Under the pieces are notes generated by a model, which saw only the letters and a program-made list of their open reading frames with translations, did no database searches and had not been told where the DNA came from. A stretch of 26,120 nt of DNA, from NCBI GenBank assembly GCA_944326625.1, contig CALVER010000003.1:1-26120 (forward strand). The letters are read 5' to 3'. The stretch is from Candidatus Gastranaerophilales bacterium. Its GTDB lineage: Bacteria; Cyanobacteriota; Vampirovibrionia; Gastranaerophilales; Gastranaerophilaceae. This document shows positions 13,739 through 21,712 of the stretch, piece after piece (the stretch's first letter is position 1; every line of letters starts with the position of its first letter). A program made the position numbers and the translations under genes.

Positions 13739-14131
13739 AAACGCAAAGTATTTAAATAACACATAAGTTATGACAGATACCAAAAATATTGAGATAAATT
13801 GTGCAACATAGGCGTTTTTAAACACGAATTTCATCAACAATTCAAGGATAACCGCATTTACGAGATAGCTTACAAGCCATGTAGTGCAGCATTTGAGGTA
13901 TTCTTTAACATAATTACCTTTAGTACAAAAAACAAAAAATTTCTGATTAAGATAAGAAAAAATTGACGAAATTCCCCACTGGAGCGCGACACAAACCTGA
14001 TAATAAGCTTCACCGATTAAAAAAAGAGCGGCAGCGAATATAACATAAGAAATCGCTGCATTCAAAGCGCCAATAATTAAAAATCTTATCTTATCATCAA
14101 TTTTGCACCACAAAGAAAATAAATTTTTCAT
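13724..14131 (-). CDS. GtrA-like membrane protein
   Basis: GtrA-family proteins are small four-helix membrane proteins, some of which are thought to help move lipid-linked sugars across the membrane for glycan decoration. The 135-residue protein has the family shape: R-F-L-I-I-G-A-L-N-A-A-I-S-Y-V in helix 1 (about 16-38), helices at about 43-62, 82-100 and 108-128, and the conserved S-Y-L-N-Q-K-F-F-V-F loop (59-68). Its ATG overlaps the gatD stop by one base (TAATG), so translation is coupled. Its stop lies inside the proS terminator hairpin. The linked LCP, GatD and DUF374 genes in this window make an envelope role likely; the sugar is unknown. Confidence 0.88.
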   Translation of the reverse strand: MKNLFSLWCKIDDKIRFLIIGALNAAISYVIFAAALFLIGEAYYQVCVALQWGISSIFSYLNQKFFVFCTKGNYVKEYLKCCTTWLVSYLVNAVILELLMKFVFKNAYVAQFISIFLVSVITYVLFKYFAFKKPS

Positions 14132-14865
14132 TAATAAGCCTTATCCACAAGCATTTGATGCGCTTTATTTTCGATAGTATCATCGAGCTTTGACAATTGA
14201 ATTTTTTCGCCGTAGCGTTTTTCAAGCGCAAGTTCTATTAAAAAATCTGCAAAATGCGGGTTTTTAGGCAAAAATGAACCGTGCAGATAAGTTCCGAAAA
14301 CATTTTTATAATATGCACCTTCGGTTTTATCCTTGCCGTTGTTACCGTTTCCTGTTGTAACAACAGCAAGCGGTTTTGTATCACCTTGAATAAAAGTAAG
14401 CCCGCTGTGGTTTTCAAAGCCCACAAGGGTTTCCGGAGTTACAAGATTTGTCTTTGCCGTAACATTGCCGATAAATCGCTTTTTACCGGCAACCGTATAT
14501 GCATCCAATAAAGAAATACCCTTTAATTTTTCACCGTCAAACGGCTTATAGTAATGTCCCAGAAGCTGATAACCGCCGCAAATTCCCAAAAACACCGAAC
14601 CGTTATCACGCTGAGTGAGCAAATTTTCTTTATTTTTATAAAGTTCTCTTGCAACATCCTGCTGCTGCTTATCCTGACCGCCGCCTATAAAATACAGGTC
14701 ATGATCACTTATGGAATCGCCTATATCTATTTCATCGAATTCAACCTCAATTCCGCGCCATTCACAGCGTTTTTTAAGCGTAATAACATTTCCGATATCA
14801 CCGTAAAGATTGAGTAATTTCGGATAAAGATGTGCAATGGATATTTTTAAATTTTTCTCTTCCAT
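14131..14865 (-). CDS. gatD: Lipid II isoglutaminyl synthase glutaminase subunit (GatD-like)
   Basis: GatD-type class I amidotransferases release ammonia from glutamine and pass it to MurT, which amidates D-Glu of lipid II. The 244-residue protein has the catalytic Cys in G-I-C-G-G-Y-Q-L-L-G (Cys96) and the His in G-T-Y-L-H-G-S-F-L (His195). The start I-A-H-L-Y-P-K-L-L-N-L-Y-G-D-I-G-N fits GatD better than the longer CobB/CobQ enzymes. No murT is in the window, which is odd because the two are usually paired, so a related cobyric-acid-type amidotransferase cannot be excluded. ATG 14865 is used; an in-frame TTG at 14883 falls upstream of the -10 box. There is no Shine-Dalgarno site, and TATAAT lies six bases before ATG. 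Confidence 0.82.
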   Translation of the reverse strand: MEEKNLKISIAHLYPKLLNLYGDIGNVITLKKRCEWRGIEVEFDEIDIGDSISDHDLYFIGGGQDKQQQDVARELYKNKENLLTQRDNGSVFLGICGGYQLLGHYYKPFDGEKLKGISLLDAYTVAGKKRFIGNVTAKTNLVTPETLVGFENHSGLTFIQGDTKPLAVVTTGNGNNGKDKTEGAYYKNVFGTYLHGSFLPKNPHFADFLIELALEKRYGEKIQLSKLDDTIENKAHQMLVDKAY

Positions 14866-14871
14866 AATTTT

Positions 14872-14877
14872 ATTATA
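14872..14877 (-). promoter_or_regulatory. -10 box of gatD, leaderless arrangement
   Basis: On the minus strand a perfect TATAAT followed by six bases (AAAATT) and then ATG 14865. No clear -35 is seen. It faces the tatD -10 box, only 20 bases away. Confidence 0.55.
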
Positions 14878-14894
14878 TAACAAAAGCAGCTTTA

Positions 14895-14903
14895 TGTTAT
14901 AAT
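14895..14903 (+). promoter_or_regulatory. Extended -10 of tatD, leaderless arrangement
   Basis: TGT-TATAAT, a perfect extended -10, then six bases (TTGCTT) and ATG 14910. No good -35 is present, as is common with extended -10 promoters. The RNA start should fall at or next to the A of ATG. Confidence 0.65.
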
Positions 14904-14909
14904 TTGCTT

Positions 14910-15671
14910 ATGACAAACTACTTAATTGATACCCACGCGCATATTGATATGCTTGAAGATATGGAAGGCGCCATTAAAAACGCTGCTGAGTGCGGTGTGA
15001 ATAAGATTATTCTGCCCTGCGCATACCCCGGAGATCTTGAAAAAATTTACGAAACAGCAGAAAAATACGAAAATGTTTTTGCGCTTTTGGGCGTACATCC
15101 GACCGAAGCAAAAGATTGGGATGACTTAATTATTGATAAAATTAAAACTCTTGCAAAATCTTCCAAAATCATCGGTATAGGTGAAATCGGACTGGATTAT
15201 TACTGGGATAAAAGTTTTAACGACCTGCAAAAAAATATTTTTATAAAACAAATTAAACTTGCAAACGAATTAAATCTTCCTATATGTGTCCATGACAGAG
15301 AAGCTCATAAAGATACTTTTGATATTTTAAAAGAACACAACAAAAATTCAACGGTTGTAATGCATTGTTTTTCAGGAAGCGTTGAATTTGCCCGCGAATG
15401 TGTAAAAGAAGGCTGGTATTTGGCGCTCGGCGGAGTGGTAACATTCAAAAACGCAATAAAAATGAAAGAAGTTGCAAAAGATATTCCGCTTGATAAATTG
15501 CTTTTGGAAACCGATTCACCCTACTTAACGCCTGTCCCATACAGAGGGAAAGAAAATCAGCCGGCATACGTCAAATACGTTGCGGAAGAAATAGCTAAAC
15601 TCCGCGGGATAACTTTTGACGAAATAGCAGATATAACAACACGCAATGCTGAAAAGGTTTACGAGATATGA
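14910..15671 (+). CDS. tatD: TatD family metal-dependent DNase
   Basis: TatD-family enzymes are TIM-barrel hydrolases with two metals, reported as DNases. The 253-residue protein shows the metal ligands in order: D-T-H-A-H-I-D (7-13), G-E-I-G-L-D-Y-Y-W-D near 91-100, the His of V-H-D-R-E-A-H near 128, M-H-C-F-S-G near 151, and E-T-D-S-P-Y-L-T-P near 203-211. ATG 14910 is preferred over TTG 14904, because TTG lies between the -10 box and the expected RNA start. There is no ribosome site, in line with a leaderless mRNA. Its stop overlaps the tlyA start by four bases (ATGA). It shares a 44-base divergent gap with gatD. Confidence 0.93.
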   Translation: MTNYLIDTHAHIDMLEDMEGAIKNAAECGVNKIILPCAYPGDLEKIYETAEKYENVFALLGVHPTEAKDWDDLIIDKIKTLAKSSKIIGIGEIGLDYYWDKSFNDLQKNIFIKQIKLANELNLPICVHDREAHKDTFDILKEHNKNSTVVMHCFSGSVEFARECVKEGWYLALGGVVTFKNAIKMKEVAKDIPLDKLLLETDSPYLTPVPYRGKENQPAYVKYVAEEIAKLRGITFDEIADITTRNAEKVYEI

Positions 15672-16477
15672 AAAAAGAACGTTTGGACAAATACCTTACG
15701 GATTTAGGTTATTTTGACACCAAAAGCAAAGCCTCAGCAGCAATTCTTGCGGGTCAGGTAAAAATTGATGACGAATATATTACAAAAGCCGGATTTCAAA
15801 TAAATATTGAAAAAGAACACGAAATTATTGTCAAATCAATGCCTTATGTATCCCGCGGCGGATTTAAACTAAAAAAAGCGCTTGATACTTTTCCCGTAAC
15901 GGTTAAGGACAGAATTTGTCTTGATGCAGGAGCTTCAACAGGCGGGTTTACGGATTGCCTCTTGCAAAACGGTGCCAAATTTGTTTATGCGGCAGATGTC
16001 GGTTACGGTCAATTGGATTGGAAAATCCGCTCCGATAAAAGGGTTAAAACAATAGAAAAAACTAATCTCAAAATTTGTTCATATTCGGATATTTATGATG
16101 AAAACGACCGGGCAGCGGATCTTCTGGTCAGTGATTTGTCTTTTATCTCGCTTACAAAAGTTTTGCCGAATTTAAAAAAACTCTTAAATCCTGATTTTCA
16201 TGAAATGATTTGCCTGATCAAGCCGCAATTTGAAGCAGGAAAAGAAAATGTTGAAAAAGGCGGGGTTGTTAAAGATAAAAAAGTTCATGTTAAGGTAATC
16301 GAAAATGTAATCAATTGTGCAAAAGCACTGGGATATTACATAAAAGGTCTGACTTACTCGTCAATTAAGGGACCTTCCGGAAATATTGAATATCTTGTAT
16401 GGATTTCAACGGACACCCCTGACTGCCTTTATAATCCGGACGAAATCACAGAAGAAGCCTTTAAAAATCTAATCTAA
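15668..16477 (+). CDS. tlyA: TlyA family rRNA 2'-O-methyltransferase
   Basis: TlyA proteins methylate ribose 2'-OH groups of cytidines in 16S and/or 23S rRNA; the old name haemolysin reflects early work. The 269-residue protein has an N-terminal S4 RNA-binding domain (about 1-62: E-R-L-D-K-Y-L, A-A-I-L-A-G-Q-V-K-I-D). A FtsJ-like Rossmann methyltransferase domain follows: V-S-R-G-G-F-K-L near 60, the SAM loop L-D-A-G-A-S-T-G-G-F-T-D near 84-95, and D-V-G-Y-G-Q-L near 110. A catalytic K-D-K-E tetrad is known for the family, and Lys, Asp and Lys candidates are present. It starts inside the tatD stop (ATGA). Its stop overlaps the stop of the convergent gene, inside a palindrome. Confidence 0.93.
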   Translation: MKKERLDKYLTDLGYFDTKSKASAAILAGQVKIDDEYITKAGFQINIEKEHEIIVKSMPYVSRGGFKLKKALDTFPVTVKDRICLDAGASTGGFTDCLLQNGAKFVYAADVGYGQLDWKIRSDKRVKTIEKTNLKICSYSDIYDENDRAADLLVSDLSFISLTKVLPNLKKLLNPDFHEMICLIKPQFEAGKENVEKGGVVKDKKVHVKVIENVINCAKALGYYIKGLTYSSIKGPSGNIEYLVWISTDTPDCLYNPDEITEEAFKNLI

Positions 16478-16488
16478 AGATTAGTTTT
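16469..16488. terminator. Bidirectional weak terminator at convergent stops
   Basis: CTAATC, TAAA, GATTAG with TTTT on the plus side and ATTTTTAA on the minus side. The TAA of tlyA (16475-16477) and the TAG of the opposite gene (16474-16476) both lie in its centre. The stem is AT-rich, so strength is doubtful. Confidence 0.5.
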
Positions 16489-16890
16489 AATAGCTACCGG
16501 CCGAACAGTACTGTTCAACTCAATATATCTGAACATATTTAACACAATTCCCGGCTGAAAATAATAAATATTATTCGTCGGTGTAATTTTTAAAAGCGAA
16601 TTTTTTGAGTCAAGTTTTACGACAAGTGCAAGGAATTCCTTATTTACCGCGCTAAATAATATATATCCTGTTTTGGATTGGATTTCGTCAATTTTAAAAC
16701 GGTTTGCATTAATACTTGCAATCGTAAGATAAAACAGGCTTTCCGCATCCATATTAAAGACTTTTGTACACTCTTCAAACGGAACATCCTGAACCGTCAC
16801 AAGAGTGCTTAAGCTGACCGGCTGCGTTTGTGCAAATCCGCCTGTCTGAATACATATAAACATTAAGATTAAGAAAATTATTCTTGCCAA
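16474..16890 (-). CDS. Small secreted protein of unknown function
   Basis: I do not recognise the family. The 138-residue product begins with a signal peptide (M-A-R-I-I-F-L-I-L-M-F-I-C, cut probably after G-F-A at 20) and is mainly beta-strand in the rest, with one cysteine in the mature part. The start is TTG 16890 with AGGTG six bases before it. The first ATG (16863) would leave too short a signal. The start overlaps the last 13 bases of polA, so the gene is coupled to polA translation. The pattern Y-F-Q-P-G-I-V-L-N-M-F-R-Y-I near the end may fold back on a membrane. It probably lies in the periplasm or outer membrane. Confidence 0.7.
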   Translation of the reverse strand: MARIIFLILMFICIQTGGFAQTQPVSLSTLVTVQDVPFEECTKVFNMDAESLFYLTIASINANRFKIDEIQSKTGYILFSAVNKEFLALVVKLDSKNSLLKITPTNNIYYFQPGIVLNMFRYIELNSTVRPVAIKTNL

Positions 16891-19739
16891 GTTTCACCTG
16901 CACTGATATCAATTACTAAAGGTACTGATAAAGGCTGATTTAATTCCATTGCCTCACGGACAATCTTTTTCACTATCTCAAGCTCACTTTTGAAAACTTC
17001 CAATACAAGTTCGTCATGAACCTGGATAATAAGCTCGGATTTAAGATTATTTTCTTTCATTTTTTTATCAAGATCCACCATTGCCAATTTAATCAAATCA
17101 GCTGCAGTTCCCTGCATGGGATGATTAATTGCTGCACGTTTGGCAAAATCCCTTACCAATCCGTTTGAGCTGTTAAGTTCACTTGATAAATAGCGTTTTC
17201 TGCCGAAAATTGTCTCTACATACCCCTGTTCGGAAACCTTTTTAACCATATCTTCCATATACTTTTTAACCTTCGGGTAAGTTGCAAAATATCTGTTAAT
17301 AAAATTATCCGCATCATCTGAGGTTATACCAAGAGCTTTAGCCAGTCCATATTTGCTTTGACCGTAAACTATCCCGAAATTTACCGCCTTTGCCTTGTAT
17401 CGCATTTCACGCGTAACAGCTTTCAAAGGAACATCAAACACTTTTGAGGCCGTAATTTTATGGACATCCACGCCGGATTTGAAGGCTTCAATTAAATTCT
17501 CGTCCCCTGATACATGCGCCAGAAGTCTAAGTTCTATCTGAGAATAATCCGCTGAAAGAATAAGCCCGTTTTTTCTGTCTTTAGGAATAAAAGCTTTACG
17601 GATTTTGTTGCCTTCTTCCGTTCTTACGGGAATATTCTGCAAATTGGGTTTTGATGAAGACAATCTGCCTGTTGCAGTTGTTGTTTGATTATAAGTTGAA
17701 TGTATACGGCCGTCAACAGGACTTACCAATTCAGGCAAAGCATCCGTATATGTTGACTTTAATTTTGCATATTTTCTGGATTCCAGAATAAGCCTTGCAA
17801 TTTCATGCTCCTGCGCAAGCTCTTCCAAAATTGCCGCGCTTGTGGAATATTTTGTCTTTGTACGTTTTTTCAACGGTGTTATCTGCAATTTATCAAATAA
17901 AATTTCAGAAACTTGTTTTGGCGATGCTACATTAAAGGCTTCCCCCGCTATTTTGTAAATCTTAAATTCTGTTGAGCGCAAAAGGTCAGCCATGGTTTTC
18001 GATAAATTATTCAAATATGCAACATCAACAGAAATTCCGACGTATTCCATGTTTGCTAGGACTACGGCAAGAGGGACTTCAATTTCATAAAGAATTTTCA
18101 ATTCCTTTTCATCAAGTTTATTTATCCAGTATTTTGTCAGCTCAAAAATTGTAGATAATACATCTGACACAAATTCCAAAGCATTTTCAATTGACACGTT
18201 TAAAATCGTTGAATTGGTTTTGATTTCTCTGGTAATCGGTGCAATATCACTTATCACATGTTCAACATTTTCTATAGACTGAATATCTAAAGAATGTGTT
18301 CTGCTGGAGTCTTTTACATAACTTGCAAGAAGGGTGTCAAAAATTATTCCTTTGACATTAATACCGAGAGTCAAAAGAAAATTATGTTCGACTTTTGCAT
18401 CGTGAGTAATTTTCTTTATGTTTTCATCCTCCAGAACAGGTTTTAATATAGATATAACATCTTCTTGTTTCAACTGGTTTTCAATATAGTGGCCTGTCGG
18501 AATATAAAAGGTTTTAGACACATTTTTTTTATCTTCAAATTGGACTGAATCACCGGCAGAAAAATTATCGTTATATGCAAGAGCAATTCCGAATAAATTC
18601 CCGCTCACAGCGCTTTTGATATCACCTTCAGTTCTAAACGCAATAACTTTTTTTGTTTTTAACACGTTTACAAGTTCAATCAAATCGGATGTATCAGTGA
18701 TTAATTTTGACTCAAAATCAATACTTACCTTGTTAATTTCAGCTTTGATAGCTTCCGCAAATAACCCGAGCTGCTTCTGCCCTGACTGCGGAATCGCAAT
18801 TTCGGAAGCCGTCTCATGACGCAGACCGATTTTAGCATCTTTATCAAAAGATAAAAGTATTGAATCAATATTTTTTAAAAAGCTGAAAAACTGTAATTTT
18901 TTGAGGAAAGCCGTAACTTTTGCAATGTCGGGAAGCTCAATCTTTGCAGCATCAATATCAAAATCAATGTCCAGATCTTTTACGATAGTCGCAAGAAAAT
19001 AGCTGAGCTTTGCAACTTCTATGTTTGAACAAAAACAATTCTTGATATTTTTCTCAATAATATCGTCACAATTGTCAATGATATTTTGCAGATGTCCGTA
19101 TTTTGCAAGAAGCTTTATAGCGCTTTTTTCGCCTATACCTTTCACACCCGGAATATTATCTGAGGCATCACCTCTGAGGCTTTTATAATCTACAACCTGA
19201 TCAGGATAAACCCCCATTTTTTCATATACTTTTTCCCAATCATACTCTTTCAATTCGCCTTTAGATGGAATAATGACCTTAATACAGCCTTCTTTATCCA
19301 CAAGCTGAAAAGAATCCTGATCTCCGGTCAGAATTAATACCTTATGCCCTGCTTCGCAAGCCTGTTTTGAAATAGTACCTATGACATCATCAGCCTCATA
19401 GCCCTTTTTTGTATAAATAGGAATATTAAAAACATCCAAACCTTCATATATCAAATCCATTTGAACACGCATTGTATCAGGCATAGCCTGACGATTTGCC
19501 TTGTATTCCGGATATTTTTGTACACGAAAAGTGTCATGGCTTACGTCAAAAGCAACGCAAATCGCATCAGGCTTCAAATTTTTATTCTTAAGCAAATCAA
19601 AAATTGCCTTAAAAAATCCGAAAACAGCCCAGGTAGGTGTTCCCGTAGAAGTTTTCATTCCGGTACGTTCCAGAGCAAAAAACTGCCTGAATGCCAGTGC
19701 ATGACCGTCAATTAATATTAAAGTTTTCTGTTTTTCCAT
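16878..19739 (-). CDS. polA: DNA polymerase I
   Basis: Fills gaps and removes RNA primers during repair and lagging-strand synthesis. The 953-residue protein has a complete 5'-nuclease domain (about 1-290: Y-K-A-N-R near 79-83, E-A-D-D near 115-118, T-G-D-Q-D near 138-142, G-V-K-G-I-G helix-hairpin-helix near 198-203). A 3'-5' exonuclease-like domain (about 335-545) and a full polymerase domain follow, with motifs D-Y-S-Q-I-E-L-R, K-A-V-N-F-G-I-V-Y-G and Q-V-H-D-E-L-V-L-E. The exonuclease site looks broken: F-D-T-E reads F-R-T-E at 368-371, and the second site reads D-A-K-V-E (447-451) in place of N-x-x-x-D. It starts 14 bases after clpX; a TTG at 19751 is an alternative start. Confidence 0.96.
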   Translation of the reverse strand: MEKQKTLILIDGHALAFRQFFALERTGMKTSTGTPTWAVFGFFKAIFDLLKNKNLKPDAICVAFDVSHDTFRVQKYPEYKANRQAMPDTMRVQMDLIYEGLDVFNIPIYTKKGYEADDVIGTISKQACEAGHKVLILTGDQDSFQLVDKEGCIKVIIPSKGELKEYDWEKVYEKMGVYPDQVVDYKSLRGDASDNIPGVKGIGEKSAIKLLAKYGHLQNIIDNCDDIIEKNIKNCFCSNIEVAKLSYFLATIVKDLDIDFDIDAAKIELPDIAKVTAFLKKLQFFSFLKNIDSILLSFDKDAKIGLRHETASEIAIPQSGQKQLGLFAEAIKAEINKVSIDFESKLITDTSDLIELVNVLKTKKVIAFRTEGDIKSAVSGNLFGIALAYNDNFSAGDSVQFEDKKNVSKTFYIPTGHYIENQLKQEDVISILKPVLEDENIKKITHDAKVEHNFLLTLGINVKGIIFDTLLASYVKDSSRTHSLDIQSIENVEHVISDIAPITREIKTNSTILNVSIENALEFVSDVLSTIFELTKYWINKLDEKELKILYEIEVPLAVVLANMEYVGISVDVAYLNNLSKTMADLLRSTEFKIYKIAGEAFNVASPKQVSEILFDKLQITPLKKRTKTKYSTSAAILEELAQEHEIARLILESRKYAKLKSTYTDALPELVSPVDGRIHSTYNQTTTATGRLSSSKPNLQNIPVRTEEGNKIRKAFIPKDRKNGLILSADYSQIELRLLAHVSGDENLIEAFKSGVDVHKITASKVFDVPLKAVTREMRYKAKAVNFGIVYGQSKYGLAKALGITSDDADNFINRYFATYPKVKKYMEDMVKKVSEQGYVETIFGRKRYLSSELNSSNGLVRDFAKRAAINHPMQGTAADLIKLAMVDLDKKMKENNLKSELIIQVHDELVLEVFKSELEIVKKIVREAMELNQPLSVPLVIDISAGETWQE

Positions 19740-19753
19740 AACATATCCCAAAA

Positions 19754-21058
19754 CTATGCGATAATTTCTTCGCTGCCGTCATTTCTTTTAGTCGGCAGAG
19801 GTATTAATTCACCTGAATTTCTGTTTTTTACTGCATCTGCTGTTACGACATATTTATCCATATTTTCTTTAGTCGGAACATCATACATTACATCCAGCAT
19901 AATTTCTTCAACAATTGATCTGAGTGCACGGGCGCCGGTTTTACGTTTCATGGCCTCTTGTGCAATTAAATCAATTGCTTCCGGTTCAAATTCCAAATCA
20001 ACACCGTCCATTTTTAATAAACACTGATACTGTTTAACAATAGCGTTTTTCGGCTCTGTTAAAATCATTTTCAAAGTTTTTTCATTCAATTGATCCAAAA
20101 CCGCATAAGTCGGGATACGGCCGATAAATTCAGGAATAAGACCGAATTTCAACAAATCTTCAGGCTGCAACTTTTTAAGCATTTTATTTGCATTAGCTTC
20201 TTTTTCAGCCTGAGACATAGGAGCTTTAGCTCCAAAACCGACTGTATTGCCTTCACCGGCTCTGCGCTCAACGATTTTTTCCAACCCTACAAACGCACCG
20301 CCGACAATGAACAGAATATTGCTTGTATCAATTTCAATAAACTCCTGATGCGGATGTTTACGGCCGCCCTGCGGAGGAACATGCGCAACAGTACCTTCAA
20401 TCATTTTCAACAAAGCCTGCTGAACACCTTCTCCTGAAACATCGCGGGTAATTGAAGTATTTTCGGATTTTCTGGAAATCTTATCAATTTCATCAATATA
20501 AATAATGCCTCTCTCAGCTTTTGACGCATCAAACTCTGCATTTTGATACAAACGCAAAAGAATATTTTCAACGTCATCGCCTACATAACCGGCTTCGGTC
20601 AAAGTTGTGGCATCGGCAACTGCAAACGGCACATCAAGCATTTTTGCAAGTGTCTGCGCCAGTAAAGTTTTACCTGAACCGGTCGGACCGACAAGCAAAA
20701 TATTTGATTTTTGAATTTCGACGTCATCTTTTGCGGTTTTGTTATGTTTCAAACGCTTATAATGGTTATAAACAGCAACGGACAAAACTTTTTTGGCCTC
20801 ATCCTGCCCCACGATATATTGATCAAGATATTCCTTAATCTCGTGAGGTTTCGGGATAGGTTTTTCATCAACGCTGTCCTCATTTGCAGAACCTTCTTTA
20901 TCTTTGGCTTCAAAAAATTCTTCATCCAAAATTTCATTACAAAGTTCCACACACTCATCGCAGATATATACATCAGGGCCGGCAATTAATTTTTTTACCT
21001 GATCCTGAGATTTTCCGCAAAATGAACATTTTAATCTGCTGTCATCATGTTTTGGCAT
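19754..21058 (-). CDS. clpX: ATP-dependent Clp protease ATP-binding subunit ClpX
   Basis: ClpX is a hexameric AAA+ unfoldase that feeds tagged proteins to ClpP. The 434-residue protein has the N-terminal zinc domain (Cys 11, 14, 33, 36), Walker A G-P-T-G-S-G-K-T (124-131), the pore loop in G-Y-V-G-D-D-V-E, Walker B I-I-Y-I-D-E-I-D-K, and the C-terminal small domain (K-R-K-T-G-A-R-A-L-R-S). The ClpP-contact loop reads I-G-R near 308-311 (I-P-E-F-I-G-R). GGAG precedes ATG 21058. It starts 21 bases after the clpP stop, the normal tig-clpP-clpX order. It is probably on the same transcript as polA downstream. Confidence 0.98.
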   Translation of the reverse strand: MPKHDDSRLKCSFCGKSQDQVKKLIAGPDVYICDECVELCNEILDEEFFEAKDKEGSANEDSVDEKPIPKPHEIKEYLDQYIVGQDEAKKVLSVAVYNHYKRLKHNKTAKDDVEIQKSNILLVGPTGSGKTLLAQTLAKMLDVPFAVADATTLTEAGYVGDDVENILLRLYQNAEFDASKAERGIIYIDEIDKISRKSENTSITRDVSGEGVQQALLKMIEGTVAHVPPQGGRKHPHQEFIEIDTSNILFIVGGAFVGLEKIVERRAGEGNTVGFGAKAPMSQAEKEANANKMLKKLQPEDLLKFGLIPEFIGRIPTYAVLDQLNEKTLKMILTEPKNAIVKQYQCLLKMDGVDLEFEPEAIDLIAQEAMKRKTGARALRSIVEEIMLDVMYDVPTKENMDKYVVTADAVKNRNSGELIPLPTKRNDGSEEIIA

Positions 21059-21079
21059 TTATATTTTCTCCAAAAATTA

Positions 21080-21673
21080 TTAACCTTTTACAACGTCTCT
21101 GGAAACGACTTTATCAATCATACCGTATTCAAGAGCTTCCTGAGGTGTCATAATATAATCACGATCCGTATCTTTTTCAATCTTTTTCAAAGACTGTCCG
21201 GTATTGTTTGCAAGAATTTCATTCAAGCTTTTCTTAATTCTTACAATTTCAGCCGCCTGAATTTCAATATCAGTAGCCTGACCTTGAGCGCCGCCTAAGG
21301 GTTGGTGAATAAGAACTCTTGAATGAGGTAAAGCCATTCTCTTGCCTTTAGTTCCTGCAGCAAGAAGGAAAGCGCCCATTGAAGCTGCCTGTCCCAAACA
21401 AATTGTTGAAACGTCAGCTCTTATGTGCTGCATTGTATCATAAATTGCAAATCCCGCAGTAACACTTCCACCGGGGCTGTTGATATACAGCATAATATCT
21501 TTTTCCGGGTTTTCACTGTCCAATAACAGCATTTGAGCAACAACCAAATTTGCTACCATATCGTCAATAGGAGTGCCCAAAAATATAATTCTTTCTCTTA
21601 AAAGTCTTGAGAATATATCAAAGGAACGCTCTCCGCGACTTGATTGTTCAATTACCACAGGTACAAAACTCAT
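21080..21673 (-). CDS. clpP: ATP-dependent Clp protease proteolytic subunit ClpP
   Basis: ClpP is the serine peptidase of the ClpXP complex, a double heptamer ring in the cytoplasm. The 197-residue protein has Ser98 in G-Q-A-A-S-M-G-A, His123 in R-V-L-I-H-Q-P-L-G-G, and Asp near 172 in D-R-D-Y-I-M. The oxyanion-loop segment I-N-S-P-G-G-S-V-T-A-G is at 64-74. AAGGAAAT precedes ATG 21673. It lies between tig and clpX, as usual. Cyanobacteria often carry several clpP genes; this one, next to clpX, is most likely the ClpX partner. Confidence 0.98.
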   Translation of the reverse strand: MSFVPVVIEQSSRGERSFDIFSRLLRERIIFLGTPIDDMVANLVVAQMLLLDSENPEKDIMLYINSPGGSVTAGFAIYDTMQHIRADVSTICLGQAASMGAFLLAAGTKGKRMALPHSRVLIHQPLGGAQGQATDIEIQAAEIVRIKKSLNEILANNTGQSLKKIEKDTDRDYIMTPQEALEYGMIDKVVSRDVVKG

Positions 21674-21712
21674 GATTTAATTTCCTTTCTTATACTATAT
21701 TATATCTTTTTT

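Noticed and set aside
20521..20989. Long plus-strand open frames opposite clpX
   Set aside because: clpX is unambiguous on the other strand, and these frames lack ribosome sites and familiar motifs.
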